DNA from: Buddleja alternifolia
Taxonomy: Eukaryota > Streptophyta > Magnoliopsida > Lamiales > Scrophulariaceae
Length of the DNA stretch: 64,000 nucleotides
Reading direction: 5' to 3'
Assembly (NCBI GenBank): GCA_019426215.1
Contig: CM033405.1
Location: forward strand, 2,023,001 to 2,087,000
A program made the position numbers and the translations under genes. The notes below the pieces were generated by a model. That model saw only the letters and a list, made by a program, of their open reading frames with translations. It had not been told where the DNA came from and did not search any database. Below, one piece after another: positions 12,229-24,398 of this stretch. Position 1 is the stretch's first letter. Each line of letters begins with the position of its first letter.

Positions 12229-13347
12229 GTGGCTTTAGAAATGCAACAGGAGACAGTGATTGCCAATCTGAGAGTTGAGGAAGAAGCTTTATCGAAAGGG
12301 ATTTTGAAATCAAAGATAGTCAAGAATCCGAGCCAAGCTGATTTCGAGAAAGACATTGATCAACTGAGCGATCAGTTAAAAGATACTAACTTGAAAGGAA
12401 AAAGAGTCATGATCGAGGATGATGAGGAGTTGGGAGATTTCAAGTCTGGGGACGACCTGGATATTTTACTCGGAGACGCGCCATATGAGGAGTCAACAAA
12501 CGAAGCTGACTTAAAGGCAAAGGAAGCTTCGTTGGAAAAAATTCTGAAACTCGAGGAAGATAGGGATATAGATATGGTAACTGTGTTGCCAGCTGAGTTC
12601 GCAGCCAAAGAAAATACGGATGAGGAAGAAAATTTGCTCGAACTCACGACTGACACGGAGAAAGGTAACCCATCCTGTTTTCAAATTACTAATGATAAAT
12701 CACTCGAAGAAAATAAACATAAAATGGAAAATTTAGCTAAACTGTTATTTTCGAAAGAAGAAATAAATAATAACCACATGAAACCCTTGTTCATAAAAGC
12801 CGAAATCGAAGGCATTCCCATTAGTAAAGTATTAATCGACAATGGAGCCACTGTTAACATTTTGCTCGAAAAAATGTTAACAAGACTAGGCAAAAGCTCG
12901 AAAGACTTAGTAGCTGCTGATGTAGCAGTCTACGGATTTTCGGGTCAAGCTACCAAAGTCTTAGGAGTTTTGCCTTGTCGGATCAAAATAGGAACCCAAA
13001 GTTCCTACTCGGCATTTTTTGTAGTCGAGACAAACTCACCATCATTTAATGCCTTGTTGGGGGGAGATTGGATACATCAAAACCAGTGTATCCCTTCGAC
13101 CTTACATCAAGTGTTAATTTGTTGGAATGGACACCAATTCGAGGTGGTCAAAGCAGAGAGAAATAATTATTTCATCGATACACAAATTGTCAATGCCAGG
13201 TATGAAGCGGGAAAGCTCGACGGAAGTGGCCGTTTAAGATTCACGGGAGAAGCCATCGAAGAGGCTACAGAAGAAGAAGGAAGAAAAGTTCAAGAGGAGT
13301 CTACACTCGAGATGGGCTCTAAGTTAGCCGAAATCGAAATAGGGTAA
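12229..13347 (+). CDS. Retroviral-type aspartic protease region of the gypsy-type element
   Basis: A 372-codon frame. The first 180 residues are acidic linker sequence. Residues of about 185-290 form a pepsin-like retrotransposon protease: IPISKVLIDNGATVNIL holds the catalytic Asp as D-N-G, the variant common in plant gypsy elements. A GFSG flap-like segment and a LLGGDWIH block (the family's ALLGRDWI motif) follow. It would process the Gag precursor. It ends in a stop at 13345-13347 with no RT downstream, so the element stops at protease. Whether this open frame is translated as a fusion with gag is unclear because gag is broken. Confidence 0.75.
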   Translation: MALEMQQETVIANLRVEEEALSKGILKSKIVKNPSQADFEKDIDQLSDQLKDTNLKGKRVMIEDDEELGDFKSGDDLDILLGDAPYEESTNEADLKAKEASLEKILKLEEDRDIDMVTVLPAEFAAKENTDEEENLLELTTDTEKGNPSCFQITNDKSLEENKHKMENLAKLLFSKEEINNNHMKPLFIKAEIEGIPISKVLIDNGATVNILLEKMLTRLGKSSKDLVAADVAVYGFSGQATKVLGVLPCRIKIGTQSSYSAFFVVETNSPSFNALLGGDWIHQNQCIPSTLHQVLICWNGHQFEVVKAERNNYFIDTQIVNARYEAGKLDGSGRLRFTGEAIEEATEEEGRKVQEESTLEMGSKLAEIEIG

Positions 13348-15836
13348 GCTTAGGCTTTGTTACATTTAGAACAATTTGTATTATGAAGAAATCTGATGTA
13401 ACTAAGGATGATTTTATTTTAGACATTTTGCGAAGATTAAGTGTTGAACGAATCGAATCGAAATTATACCATTATGATTTTAACTACAATAGTTCTGATA
13501 GGTCTAATTCGACAGATCATCGAAACGAAATAGGTGAGGCAGGTTCTCGAGAAACAGCCTCCCGAGATGAGGCATGTGTGGCAGAATCTAGAAAAATGGT
13601 CTCTTGAGATGAGGGATGGATGTTGGACTCTTAAGAGACAAACTTTCGAGATGAAGCATGTAAGGTAGGTTTTCAAAAAGCAAATTTTTGAGAAGCTGAT
13701 ATGGTAGACGCTCGAGGAATAGATTCTCAAAATCCAGAACATATGACAAACTCGTGTGAGAAAAATTCTCGAGATGAAAGCAACGAAAATATCGAACAAG
13801 GAATCATAGAACCAAACGAATACCCTGAATTAAAGGTTCGAAGAGGGGCCCAGTTTTGATTTAGAGGGTGTTCACCGTTTCGACCTCAAGAGATTCTGAC
13901 TTAGTTAAAGATACCTCGAGAGTTGCAGCTTCATTCGAAGGACCTGAGTTCTGGAGTTTCATCCACGGGTTCAATGATTTCTCCAACTCGAGTACCCTAA
14001 ATTGAATGTTCAAAAAGGGACCCAGTTTCGATTACGAGGGTGTCCACCGTTTCGACCTCAAGGAACAAGAAGCCGATGCATTTTTTGGAAAAGTCGGAAT
14101 TCCCACGTTCCCGAATAATATTCAAGTACCATATGAAGGGGGCCAAGATGAGCCAACGAAACTTGCACGCTCGAGATAAGGCACACTCGAAATACTATGT
14201 GCTTGAAATGAGGCATACCCGAAATACTATGTGCTCGAAATGAGTATACTCGAAACACCATATGTTCAAAAATCTATATGCTCGAAATCTACAGGCTCAA
14301 AGGTTATCATACTCACAATTAAAAATTTACACGCTCGAAATAAAGCATGCTTGAAGATGAAGGTTTCGAGACCTCACAATCCAAGATATGTGCTCGAGGA
14401 ACTAAATGGAACAGGTCGTGAAGGGCAAGAATTCGGGGGTTTGCCATTAATCGAATTTTAATTGAAGGGGTAACTTTAGAAAATGAAAGAAAGAATTTCT
14501 CCGCAATTTTCTCAGCGATCTCTTGTTGCTCGAAAGGCGAATCAAAGAAGATAACTGAGAGATGCTTGAAGATGAAGATTTCGAGAAGGGGAAGAGATGT
14601 AGGACAAAAAGTCGATGCATTTTTGGAAAAGTGTGAAAAATAAGTGAAAAATTGACGGTGAGACTTCAAACGGCCGTAACTTTTGATCTGCTTGGAGTTA
14701 CGGGGTCCACAATATACCAAATCGAAGCTCTTTTTGAGAAGAATCCAATTGAATGGCTAGGACCATTTTATGGTAACTGATCAACCTCAAATTCCATCGT
14801 TTGGTCCGTTTAGTGTTTTTTTTTCAATTTTCAGCATTTTTGTTTTATTTCTAATTAATTATCTAGTTATCGAATGGGGCCCAAATTTCTACACGTGTCA
14901 TCTCATAGGATGAAGAATGTTTGGATAAAATTTGGTGAATTTTGGAATCTTTTAGAATTATGTCAGTTTTTGGAGTTGGATTACGAATAGAAGTCCTAAT
15001 TTAATTAGAATAAGCAGGATTCTAACATTTTTATGGACATGCTTAGAAATCGAAAGAAAGACAAAACAATTATAAGAGGGGCGACACGAGTACGCCAAAA
15101 CATCCGTCACCATCTGCTCGAAAGGAAGTATGGGATAACAGGCCATTCGAATGAGCCCTAGGATTCGATTTCCTTCCCACCTTTTATGAAATTGCTGGAG
15201 CTGCTCGAGCCAGGGAAAATCATTAACAACTACAATCCAGCCGTTGGTGGGCCTGCTCATATTGTTCCAAGCAAACCCAAATGTTGGTTTACATTGGAAA
15301 AGTGGACTGTTATTTTCTAAAGCGGGCAAAACCCCCAAAAAATCAAGATTGCCATTGGGAGAGGGCTCGAATGCCGTCGACTCGAAACACGGCCCGAGAG
15401 CTAGATGTTCGAGTGATTGCCCACGGTGGAACTATGTGGTGAACTCAAGAGGTGTTATTTTGGTATCCCGATATTGCGCCTCAAAATCTTTAATTACTTG
15501 ATATAAATCTTCGGCATCCTCACAATTTAAGATATGTGCTCGAGGGACCAAACGAGAAGGGTCTCTCCTCATCCACACCCCGGATACCCACTCGTTTATA
15601 ATCTTTAGAGTTTGCGTTTATTCATTAAAAAAGTTAGGGTGAAGAAGATGACTATTTCGAGAAGAATGAAGAATAGGTTTTTCTCTCGGTAGTCTTCGAG
15701 AAGGTATTCTTCGAGGAGGTAAAAATAGAAATTGAAGTAATAGAGAGTGAGAATTTGTCTTTAACCAAAAGACGTGTCTCATAATACACATAAACTCGCA
15801 ACGTTCATGTATATTAGGGGGGCATTTGTTTACACC
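13348..15836 (+). other. Non-coding 3' region of the gypsy-type element
   Basis: 2.5 kb occupies the position where RT, RNase H and integrase would lie, and none of their motifs are present. Two copies of a block of about 150 bp (starting near 13820 and 13985, both with GGGCCCAGTTT/GGGACCCAGTTT and a CACCGTTTCGACCTCAAG core) are seen. A cluster of short CTCGAAAT-type repeats runs from 14160 to 14345. The polypurine tract lies at 15822-15833. Confidence 0.7.
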
Positions 15837-16704
15837 ATAAAATAATTTGGGCTTTCGAATTACAGAGCTCAAATAGCCCAAACTGTAGAAATTCGAAAAG
15901 AAGGAAATTGGGTCCACAGGTAGGTAAGATAAGGCCCAATAAACTCATAAAAATAGCAGAAATATAGGTTGGGTTGTTAAAAACCCCATAACCGAATCTG
16001 AAGAAATACAGCGAGTCCAAAAGCCAATAACCTGTATTCAAGGAAGACACGCCAAGTTGAGGATTTTGAAAAATACGGTTGGATGCAGTTGAAGGCAGTT
16101 CCCGAAAAAGAAGAACGTGGGTTCTCCAAGGCCAAGATATATAGGCGGCCAAGAAAAAAGATCAAGAAGATCAGAATCATCAACAATTTATTTACTCTTT
16201 TCTTAGGAGTAAGCGTAATTAGGAGTAGTCTTAGCATAGATTAGCAGTAGTCGTAAGTAGTAATAGTTTATCGAGAATTGCTGGATCTAGCCTTCAGGGT
16301 TTGTACTGACATTCGATCAATTGTAACTTTCCCGAATTGAAGACTTTCATGGAGGTATAAATTATCTTTTTTCACATTTCAGTATTTGATAGGTGATTTG
16401 TATCTTGACTTAAGTTTTCTGTTCATTACTATCGTATTCAAAAGAAAAGATTCTCACGTGGGTATAAGATTATCTTTTGTCAGATTTAAATATTTGAGAG
16501 ATAATTTTTTTCTGGACTTAAATCTTATATATCTTTCATCTTATTATCGCATTCGAAGACGATAAACAACTTCTAAATTAAGGCTTGAACCACCGAAATA
16601 GCGTGTCGAACGTAGGGGTTGAAAGATAATCTCAAGATGATTATTACGGGGCTCGGAACGCACAATTGGATCCACCCTACTCTAATTTATTTTTAAACGA
16701 AACA
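15837..16704 (+). repeat. 3' LTR of the gypsy-type element
   Basis: 868 bp, a near-identical partner of 8047-8920, followed by the duplicated GAGTA. Mismatches are scattered point changes and a few small indels. Confidence 0.9.
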
Positions 16705-16709
16705 GAGTA

Positions 16710-17237
16710 TAAAAAGTAAATAAGTACGTTATATGACAAAGCCATACAACATAAACAAATTTATGGTTCTTGAATACTACTTGAAACAAAGTTTTGAAAC
16801 AATCCTATTATCTTTTCTCCGCAATTGAATAAGAATTTAGGTCTACTCTAGGATTCATAGGTTAGTTACAAATATATAATACAAATACTCATTAGGGCCA
16901 GAGTATATACTTAACAAATAATTTAATAACTTTTTTGAGTAATTGATACTTTTGGAACTATATATAGCTATTGATAGATATAGAATAAAATAAAATAATT
17001 AATTAAAATAGAAGCTTAGTGATATGTTCAAATTACATTGATCGGCGACTCAGAGTATTATCGTCAGGTTGTAGTACTGAATTAAATTTAGTCTAAAACA
17101 GCTAGTAGTCTATTTTTAATATTTTTATACATTTTGATATGAATTGCCATAGGAACAAATTTTCTCTGAACCAATTTCTTTCTAAGAATCACTACTTTGT
17201 CATTAAAATCACGCAATGGTGGGAGAGTGACAAATTT
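16710..17237. other. Intergenic, no feature seen
   Basis: AT-rich single-copy-looking sequence between the gypsy-type element and the SINE. No frame, repeat or RNA gene could be supported. Confidence 0.6.
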
Positions 17238-17253
17238 GTAGTGCCAAAATCGA

Positions 17254-17462
17254 CCCAAGACCTGTTGGTCTAATAGTATCTACCTCCCACTTTATGTGAG
17301 AGGTCCTAGGTTCGAATCCAGACTGCCACAAGTTGTGGCTCTCCCCTCCTTTATAGAGCTAGATAGAGTCTTTATGGCTCAGAATTATAACTATCAACCC
17401 GGGTTTGTCGGGCTAGATATATAGGGTATCCCCTCCCTCTTGAATTAATTAAAAAAAAAATA
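17254..17462 (+). mobile_element. tRNA-derived SINE
   Basis: A 209-bp insert is flanked by an exact 16-bp duplication (GTAGTGCCAAAATCGA at 17238-17253 and 17463-17478). Near its start are a box-A-like TTGGTCTAATAGTA and a box-B match GGTTCGAATCC (about 17311-17321), the internal RNA polymerase III promoter of tRNA-derived SINEs. It ends in an A-rich tail. Long target duplication plus A tail indicates LINE-dependent insertion. It is not a functional tRNA gene, as no cloverleaf can be completed. Confidence 0.87.
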
Positions 17463-17478
17463 GTAGTGCCAAAATCGA

Positions 17479-18187
17479 GTCAATAAATATGAAATCATAT
17501 TACATAGTGTTATATATATATGTGTGTGTGTGTGTGTGGATCTTTTGTTTGTAAAGTTTATTTATTAGAGATACTTGATGTTAAATATTTTATTAGTCTC
17601 AAATAGATTACGCTAATAAAATGACATGTGAAATTATCTTCAGTCATTTTGATGTTTGCTAATGTTATCTTAAATTATTTTTCAATAACAACGATATCAT
17701 ATGGTAGATAAATAAAGTCAAGGAAATATAAGCTCTTTATTAAAAGTGCTTACCAAATATTTGGAAACTAACTTACAATTGAACAAACATGCTAAGAAAA
17801 TAATAACATAAAAAATAAATATTTGAATAGGTTAACGTTTGTGTTAAACTAACTTTAAATCTCGTGAACAAAATTCCCATAATTCATATGCATTTGGCAA
17901 TAGAATAATGAATATATTTCTAAGAATGTCTATCGATCAATAAAACAAATTTGAAAATTCAGACGTTTTGGGCCTAATAAATAGTAGTTTTTAATTGTGA
18001 AATCTTAAAAATTAAATGACTTAGTAGGTTAAGTTTCAATTAAAAATAAGTTTAACTATTCATCTGAGTAGCTTTCTAGTGCCTTCAACAAATAGGTCAG
18101 TTAAAAAAATCATTTGAAATTTAATGAGTTTTTTATTTATTATATTTATAGATATTCTTTTTTGAGAATATTCCATATAAAAAAATA
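17479..18187. other. Intergenic, simple repeats only
   Basis: A short (TA)n(TG)n run lies at about 17510-17540. The remainder is AT-rich with no supportable gene. Confidence 0.6.
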
Positions 18188-18535
18188 GGGATAAATTGCA
18201 TAAGATCCTCTTGTGATAAGCGAAACCTAGGTCAAACACTCCTGTGTTAATTTTTTTCCTAATCACCCCCTTGTGTTATTTTTTGTTCTGCATACTCTCC
18301 CTTTTTCGATTTTTTTGGTGTTTTTTTCATCATAAATATTCTAGATCCAACCCAAGTTAAATTATTTATCTATTATAAACATGTTTGGGGCGAAATGCAT
18401 TTGAATTGACATTTATAATGGAAAAAAACACCAAAAAAAAAAAACAAAATAGGGAGAATATGCAGAATAAAAAATAACACAGGGGTATTTGGCGCAGGTT
18501 TCGCTTATCAAAGGGGGATTTTATGCAATAAACCC
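18188..18535. mobile_element. Foldback MITE, probably Mutator-type
   Basis: The element is almost wholly palindromic. GGGATAAATTGCATAAGATCC with GATAAGCGAAACC and CACTCCTGTGTTA at the left mirrors TAACACAGGGGT with GGTTTCGCTTATC and ATTTTATGCAATAAACCC at the right. It is flanked by AAAAAAATA and AAAAAAATT, a probable 9-bp duplication with one mismatch, the Mutator size. It would fold into a long hairpin RNA if transcribed. Confidence 0.75.
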
Positions 18536-19736
18536 AAAAAAATTGAAACATAAAATTCATCATGTATCGTATATATATGTATACTTTACCTGATACACCA
18601 AACTTGGGTCCTGGGTCGTTCTCGGACACGAACCCGTCGGTGTAGACGATTCTCCTTGCCAAAACTCTCAGGTCAATCATTAATACGAGGCTAGTGATTA
18701 GTGAAAATGAATACGAGTCCAGCCTTCATCAATTACAAATTATGCTCTGGTATTAGGTTCGAAGAATCCACGTGTTTCTAAGTGGATCAAATAGGGTCGA
18801 CCCGTAACCTTAAGTGTGACCCGAGATCAGGAACATCTATTAACTACACGTGGTGTGATCTTAGGGCCCCAACTATCATCATCATATCCGTACGATACAA
18901 CATCTATAAATATCACCTCAAAATAAGTAACAAGGGTTCATAATCTGATTTTCTACTATAAACTTGAGAGTAAGTTCCCTATATACAAATTTGGGCTCTT
19001 CGTACGCAAATACGACTCTCCAACTAGAAGCATATCTCATACTTGAACTACGATAGACTTGATCCTCAAGTGGGTACGTAGGTAGCTTAGTATCAGTCTA
19101 TAATCTAACTTTCACCTCGTCTAGTTGTACGACTTAACCCAGACTGAGATAGGAAGGGTCCCCCGGATCTGACCTAAATCATTACCAATATTGCGATTGA
19201 AATTAGCACTTTATAATTAATTAGTTATATATAGATTCTGTAAATTAAATTTTGCCAACAACAAACACGGGAAGGATATCGAAATTCATTAATAAATAAA
19301 TTTATAATCATGCAAACATGTGTATTATCATGGCATAGTAATTGACCAATTCTTTTTTTTTTTTAAAAAAAAAAGAGAAATGACAGATATTATTATTCAA
19401 TCAAATCCGACTTGCGATATAAAATTTTGAAGGAGATTGAGACCCTTCAAGTCTCGACTTGACTTACCCAACAAATTTGAATTTGCAAGTTTAGTTGGCC
19501 AACAAATTTCTATTATAGCATTTCAATTTGGTTTAGATGAAAATTGCAGAATAGGTCCCCTGATACTCTTGTAACCTTGTTGTCCTTATAACTCCATCTC
19601 CCACTGGTTTGTGGTTTGGATTTGTAGGTACAAGTAATTTGGCTATTCATACCCTGCTGCCTTTGTACTCTCTCAAATTGCAATTCCCATTCTCTATTGC
19701 AAAAAGTCGTATTTCATCACGTAACCTAATTTTCAA
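18536..19736. other. Intergenic, no gene seen
   Basis: 1.2 kb of sequence with no frame over 105 codons that resembles a protein, and a poly-T/poly-A junction near 19350-19372. The region 18700-19180 is less AT-rich but shows no recognised motif. Confidence 0.55.
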
Positions 19737-20180
19737 TTAAATCCAAAGTACAAAAGAAATTACAAGGTCTAGGAGGATCTCCATATCCTCAAACACATTC
19801 CTAGCAAGACAATCAACTGCTCCATTACCCGATCGCTTAAGTGAACAGAATTGAACAACATGACTAATTAAGTATAATATAGAGGGAAAGAACGTTTGGC
19901 GTCCGAGATAATAATGTGATAGGTGATATATCGTGACCAATTGATGCATAAGTTGATTGATAGTAGCACAATCCCATTAGATGATAATGAATTTCCAAGT
20001 CATCAGGCCAACTCCACTCCACTGCCATCTTAATTGCAAATGCCCTCTCGATCTTGGGCAGGCAGCAGCAGTCTCTTTCTTAAGTTTCACAAGCTCCTGC
20101 TGCACACACCAGCCCTCTCGATCTTTGCAATGGATCTTTTGATGTCGATCTTGCCATGTCAGGGCATCATCAAGAGCCAA
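19737..20180 (-). pseudogene. LINE RNase H domain remnant
   Basis: On the minus strand, frames at 20180-19977 and 19949-19737 together recall the RNase H end of plant LINEs. The clearest block is VQFCSLKRSGNGAVDCLARN, matching the family pattern V.R..N..AD.LA near the C-terminus. The upstream half is frame-shifted. It lies opposite in direction to the remnant at 20590-21333, so it is a separate insertion or an inverted piece. Confidence 0.5.
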
Positions 20181-20589
20181 GGAAAATTAAGCCTTCAAGA
20201 ATCTATTAAACCAACTAAATTCCAATTGACATACATTGAACTAAGTTCAACTATTCAATTTCAACAATGCACATTCATTATTTTAAAAGTTGTATCTGAA
20301 TTGAGTGAAACCACAATTAAAATGTTAAGATACTACCTCTTTGGGATTAGCACTAATTTTATTAGAGAATATTACTATTTATTAGTATAAGGTCATTTTA
20401 GTCTTCACAAAAAAGTTAATATTCGCATTCACAATAACCATTTAATTTAGTATTAAAATTCACTAATCATATACATTGAACAAACTTGTGAACTATTAAT
20501 TTTAAATGCATGCACATGTAAATCATCTCAAATTATTCATACTTTTAGAATAGATATAGATAGATAGATACATCTCTTTGCCGAATCAA

Positions 20590-21333
20590 ATGTTGGAAAT
20601 GTCTTGAAAGCGTAGAGGGAATCAGGCCCGTATAAATTCCAAGATCATATTCACTCGAGTTTGCCTATCCTTATCCTTTGGTATATATGGGTTGCTCGGA
20701 ATGATAAGAAGCACAATGGAATCCCAATCGAAGCTGACCGATTTATTAATAGAATTAGGGACCACGTGCGTCTGATCAACAAATGCAACCTTTGCAAAAC
20801 ATTCACTGGATTGGCGATAGAAACATGGCATGTATTTGGGGTATTTACCTACATTTTAAACCACCTACACCTAGGCCTTTCCCAGTGTATTGGATCAAAC
20901 CTCAATCGGGATGGATTAAACTTAATACAAATGGCGCAGCAACGGGTAACCCGGGTATTGCTGGAGCAGTGGATTAGCTCGTGACCATGAGGGTAAAATC
21001 TTTTTGCATTTTGGGAACCCCTGGGGAATACCACCAACATCATGGCACCCGAGCTTGCTGCTCTTTATCGTGGATTGGAAATTTGCACTGCCAAAGGTTA
21101 TGAAAAGGCGTGGGTCGAAAATTGAAATTGACGCGCTTAGTGTTATTCACCTTATCAAATCCAAATTCAGAGGGGATTGGAGATTCCAAGACACTTTACA
21201 TGCTATTCGCAACAACTTAAACGAATTGGAATCAAGAATATCGCACATCTTTCGTGAAGGTAACAAAGCTGCAGATGGTCTAGCTAACCAAGGATGTGAC
21301 TCTTCTTCTTATCAAGTGTTATATAATATATAG
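20590..21333 (+). pseudogene. LINE zf-RVT/RNase H remnant
   Basis: Three frames read in family order. The first has LWYIWVARNDKKHNG (the linker after zf-RVT). The second has WIKPQSGWIKLNTNGAA, the opening RNase H strand where the usual catalytic Asp after LN is Asn-containing TNG instead of TDG. The third has IEIDALSVIHLI and HIFREGNKAADGLAN, the end of RNase H. At least two frameshifts and the 5' truncation make it a pseudogene. It is interrupted downstream by the PIF-like element starting at 21381. Confidence 0.75.
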
Positions 21334-21714
21334 TCAATTAACTGGTGTAACTAGAGGTATAGTTAGAAATGATTTTTTTAGGCTATGTATGGTTGTGAAT
21401 TTTAGAAATATTTTCATTTTTTGGATCACTAAAAAATGAAAATACACAGTCTAAGCCAAATTCAACAGAAAATGGTCAAATTTTAAATACACTACACATT
21501 CCCCTATATAACAACCAATCATTTCAATCTTTTCACAATCTTTTATCATTAATTACACTATCCCACTTTCCAACTCATTATCTTTCTTGCTTTTTCATAT
21601 TTTATTATTATTATTATTATTAAATAATATATAATTTGGAAAAAAAAATCCTCCCCTTAGACTATTCCTCCCCTGCAGCCTTTTCCTTTTCCTTTTCCTC
21701 CCCCGCTTTAAATA

Positions 21715-21739
21715 TATGTGTGTGTGTGTGTGCGCGTGT

Positions 21740-21805
<66 letters not shown>

Positions 21806-21955
21806 CTGCATGTGTGTGTGTGTACGCGTGGGTGTGTGCGTGTGCGTGTGTGTGTGTCTGCGTGTGTATATATATATATATATGTGTATGTGTGCGTGAG
21901 TCTGCGTGTGTTTATACATATGTGTGTGTGAGTGTGTGTGAGTGTGTGTGTTGGT
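21715..21955. repeat. (TG)n/(TA)n microsatellite cluster
   Basis: Alternating runs of TG and TA with occasional CG interruptions over about 240 bp. The frames of 70-120 codons read from it on both strands are repeat artefacts. Confidence 0.95.
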
Positions 21956-22560
21956 GAAGAAGATGAAGTAGAGAGAGAAAAAATAAAGTTGATGAAAAAT
22001 TAAAAAAGTGGGCAAAGTGGGCCCAACCATTTTAAATAAATAATATGTTTTTATGCCTAATTAATCAGATAAAGATTTATATTTATATATTTTTAGTAGG
22101 CAAAGTGGTACCAACCATAGAGTTGGAGTGGCAAACTGAAATTTGCTATTATTAAAATGCATTAATTTTTTATTTACCATAGTTAGTAAAATATGGGATG
22201 AGAAAAATTCATCATTTAATACGTACGTGTATATTATGAAATTTTATTGAAAATTACGGTGAAAAATTCTGCTAAAAAGTATGGGGACGGGAAATAAATG
22301 GATTCGTAGAAGTACGAATATAATACAGATATATATTAATTATTCGGGAGTAAAAATACGGTTTAGTTCTATATAAATTTGTAAGATTTATTGTTTGTAC
22401 TTGCTTTTAATTTATATAAATAATATTTTATATGAGTCATTAATTGACAATAATTAATATTTTGATAATTATTAACGTTCAGAGTTTTTAATTGTAGAAT
22501 ACTCAATTAGTATTTATAAAAATTAATAATATTTTTAAATTTTAAATTAAAAAAAATATT

Positions 22561-22790
22561 TTTCGCCCCCTTGTTTGGCTGCCTCTTTTTTTTTTGGTCT
22601 TTTCATTCTATTTGTATAATATATATTATATTATGTGTGTGTATATGTGTATATATATATATACCCGCCCCCTCCCCCCGCCTTGTTTGACTGCCTTTTT
22701 TTTTTGTCTTTTTATTCTATTTGTATAATATATATTATATTATGTGTGTGTGTATATATATATATATATACACACACACATATGCATATT
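22561..22790. repeat. Tandem duplication of about 115 bp ending in TG/TA runs
   Basis: Two adjacent copies each run CGCC...CCTTGTTTG(G/A)CTGCC, a T tract, TTCTATTTGTATAATATATATTATATTATG, then (TG)n(TA)n. The second copy ends in a complementary (CA)n. Confidence 0.85.
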
Positions 22791-22869
22791 ACTTTATTAC
22801 CAACTCATAACATTATTCAAAAAAATATTATTTTAATATCTTTTCCTCCATCATCATCACATTCATAAC

Positions 22870-23879
22870 TAGGACTGGGCGTTCGAATCGGGTAATTCTG
22901 ATCCGAACCGACCCGATCGGGTTTGGACTAATCGGATCGGATAAATCGGGTAATTAATCGGATTCGGGTTATTCGGGTTCAGAATAGTGATGTTCAGGTT
23001 CAGGTTCTAATTTTCAGTTGTTTCGGGTAATTCGGGTACCCGAATTACCCAAAATAAATAAAAAAAATTTTAAAAATATATATATATATATATTTTTTTT
23101 TGTTGTTACATGGCAAATAAAAAATATAATTATACTCAATTAGGTTGAAATATTTATCAGTATTATCTTATGAGCTCCAGAATATATTATATATTGATGT
23201 TCGAGATAATTATATGCTCCATCAAGAAAAATATGGATTTTAAGTTGGTTCCGATGATATAATATAAACTCTCCTCCAATCTATTTTTGTGGCTACAACA
23301 CCAAAATAATTTTGCATTCATTTCATTTTGATTTCAAGGATAAGATTATAAAACTCCAAGGAGAATGTTAATTGTTAATTAATCAAATCGATTTATTGGA
23401 GATATATTCATAATTGTGCTTTCTTTAATCAACCTATAAATATATTCTAGAATCATGTTTGTTAACAAAGAGAATGTTGCTTTTAATATTTTAATATGTA
23501 TTAAGTATAATTTTAAACTTATAATCTATTATTTATTGAGGATATATGTAATCAGTTACTATTTTTTCTTTTGAGGTGCATTCAATTAATCGTCATTGAT
23601 AATGCTAATTAATTACATGCTAATTTTTAGATGACTACTATATAAAATATTCAGTTAAATATTTACAAATTAATTTTTGGTCCTTGATTTAATAAAAATT
23701 AGAGTTGTAGAGGCCCAAAAAATTCGACCCAAACTTTTTTTTTCAAAAATATCAAAAAACCCGAACCCGAACCGAACCCGATTAACCCGAGAAAATCGGT
23801 TCGGATTTGGTTTTCATGTTTCACTACCCGAAAACCGAATAACCCGAACCCAAAAGTCCGATCCGAATGCCCACCCCTA
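22870..23879. mobile_element. hAT-type MITE with TAGGACTGGGCG termini
   Basis: The left end TAGGACTGGGCGTTCGAATCGG mirrors the right end CCGATCCGAATGCCCACCCCTA. The flanks TTCATAAC and TTCATAAA are an 8-bp duplication with one mismatch. Both ends are rich in CGGGT/ACCCG words (TCGGGTAATTCGGGTACCCGAATTACCC). The roughly 650-bp core is AT-rich and non-coding. Confidence 0.77.
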
Positions 23880-24398
23880 TTCATAAATCATAACCAACTC
23901 AATCATTTCATATATCAAATCTTAATAAAAATCAACTTTATATCACATTTACATTACTTTCAATCAAATTCTAAAATAAATTCAAACAAACAAATAAAAT
24001 CAATATTTTCACACGAATTTCTGTAATACACATTCCCCAAAAAAACTCAGAATTCATTTCCTAAAACACAACCATACGGAGCTAAGCTTTCCTAACTTTC
24101 ATTTTGCGGTGTAAGAGAGTAGTATTTCTCTCTTCATTTACTTGCTCGTTGTGCTTGAAATTAAGTGTACTACCATTCGCTTGATATATAAAAGGGAGGA
24201 GACCCCGAAAAATTGCCCACCAAGACATATGTTGTTATTTGTTAAAAATGAAAAAATCGAGTTAAGTTGCTTAAAAATAATTATTCCATTATGCACAATA
24301 CTCGAAATCATCTTTTTAACTTTTAAATATCCAACTAAAAGGCATTAAGGGGACGATCCAAGATATATTATTGGCGTGCATCTTGCACCAATGACTTC

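Larger units (their letters stand above)
8047..16704 (+). mobile_element. Complete non-autonomous gypsy-type LTR element with gag and protease only
   Basis: LTRs of about 870 bp (8047-8920 and 15837-16704) begin TGTTTACACC and end AAC(G)GAAACA. The 5-bp duplication GAGTA flanks the element (8042-8046 and 16705-16709). A primer-site-like TGGCGACCACAGTGGGA follows the left LTR, and a polypurine tract TTAGGGGGGCA precedes the right one. Inside, gag-like sequence and an aspartic protease are recognisable in order, but no RT, RNase H or integrase follows. The 2.5 kb after the protease is non-coding. This is the architecture of TR-GAG-type elements that depend on an autonomous partner. Stops and a frameshift in gag show it is now inactive. 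Confidence 0.9.
21381..24082. mobile_element. PIF/Tourist-like element expanded by nested repeats (tentative)
   Basis: The left end GGCTATGTATGGTTGTG and the right end CACAACCATACGGAGC are imperfect inverted repeats. They are flanked by TTA and TAA, the 3-bp PIF/Harbinger target class, and the inner ends stay weakly complementary. Inside are TG/TA microsatellites, a 115-bp duplication and a complete hAT-type MITE (22870-23879). No transposase is present. The inverted ends could also be a coincidence of two MITE fragments. Confidence 0.42.

Noticed and set aside
17254..17330. Possible tRNA gene
   Set aside because: Boxes A and B are present, but the arms do not form a cloverleaf, and the A tail and duplication show a SINE.
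20530..20580. Helitron-like 5' end (minus-strand TCTATCTATATCTATTCTAAAAG type)
   Set aside because: It resembles plant Helitron starts, but no matching hairpin plus CTAG end was found to its left, so I do not call an element.
21636..22030. Overlapping frames of 70-120 codons on both strands
   Set aside because: They are translations of (TG)n/(TA)n microsatellite, giving only Cys-Val, Tyr-Ile or His-Thr runs.
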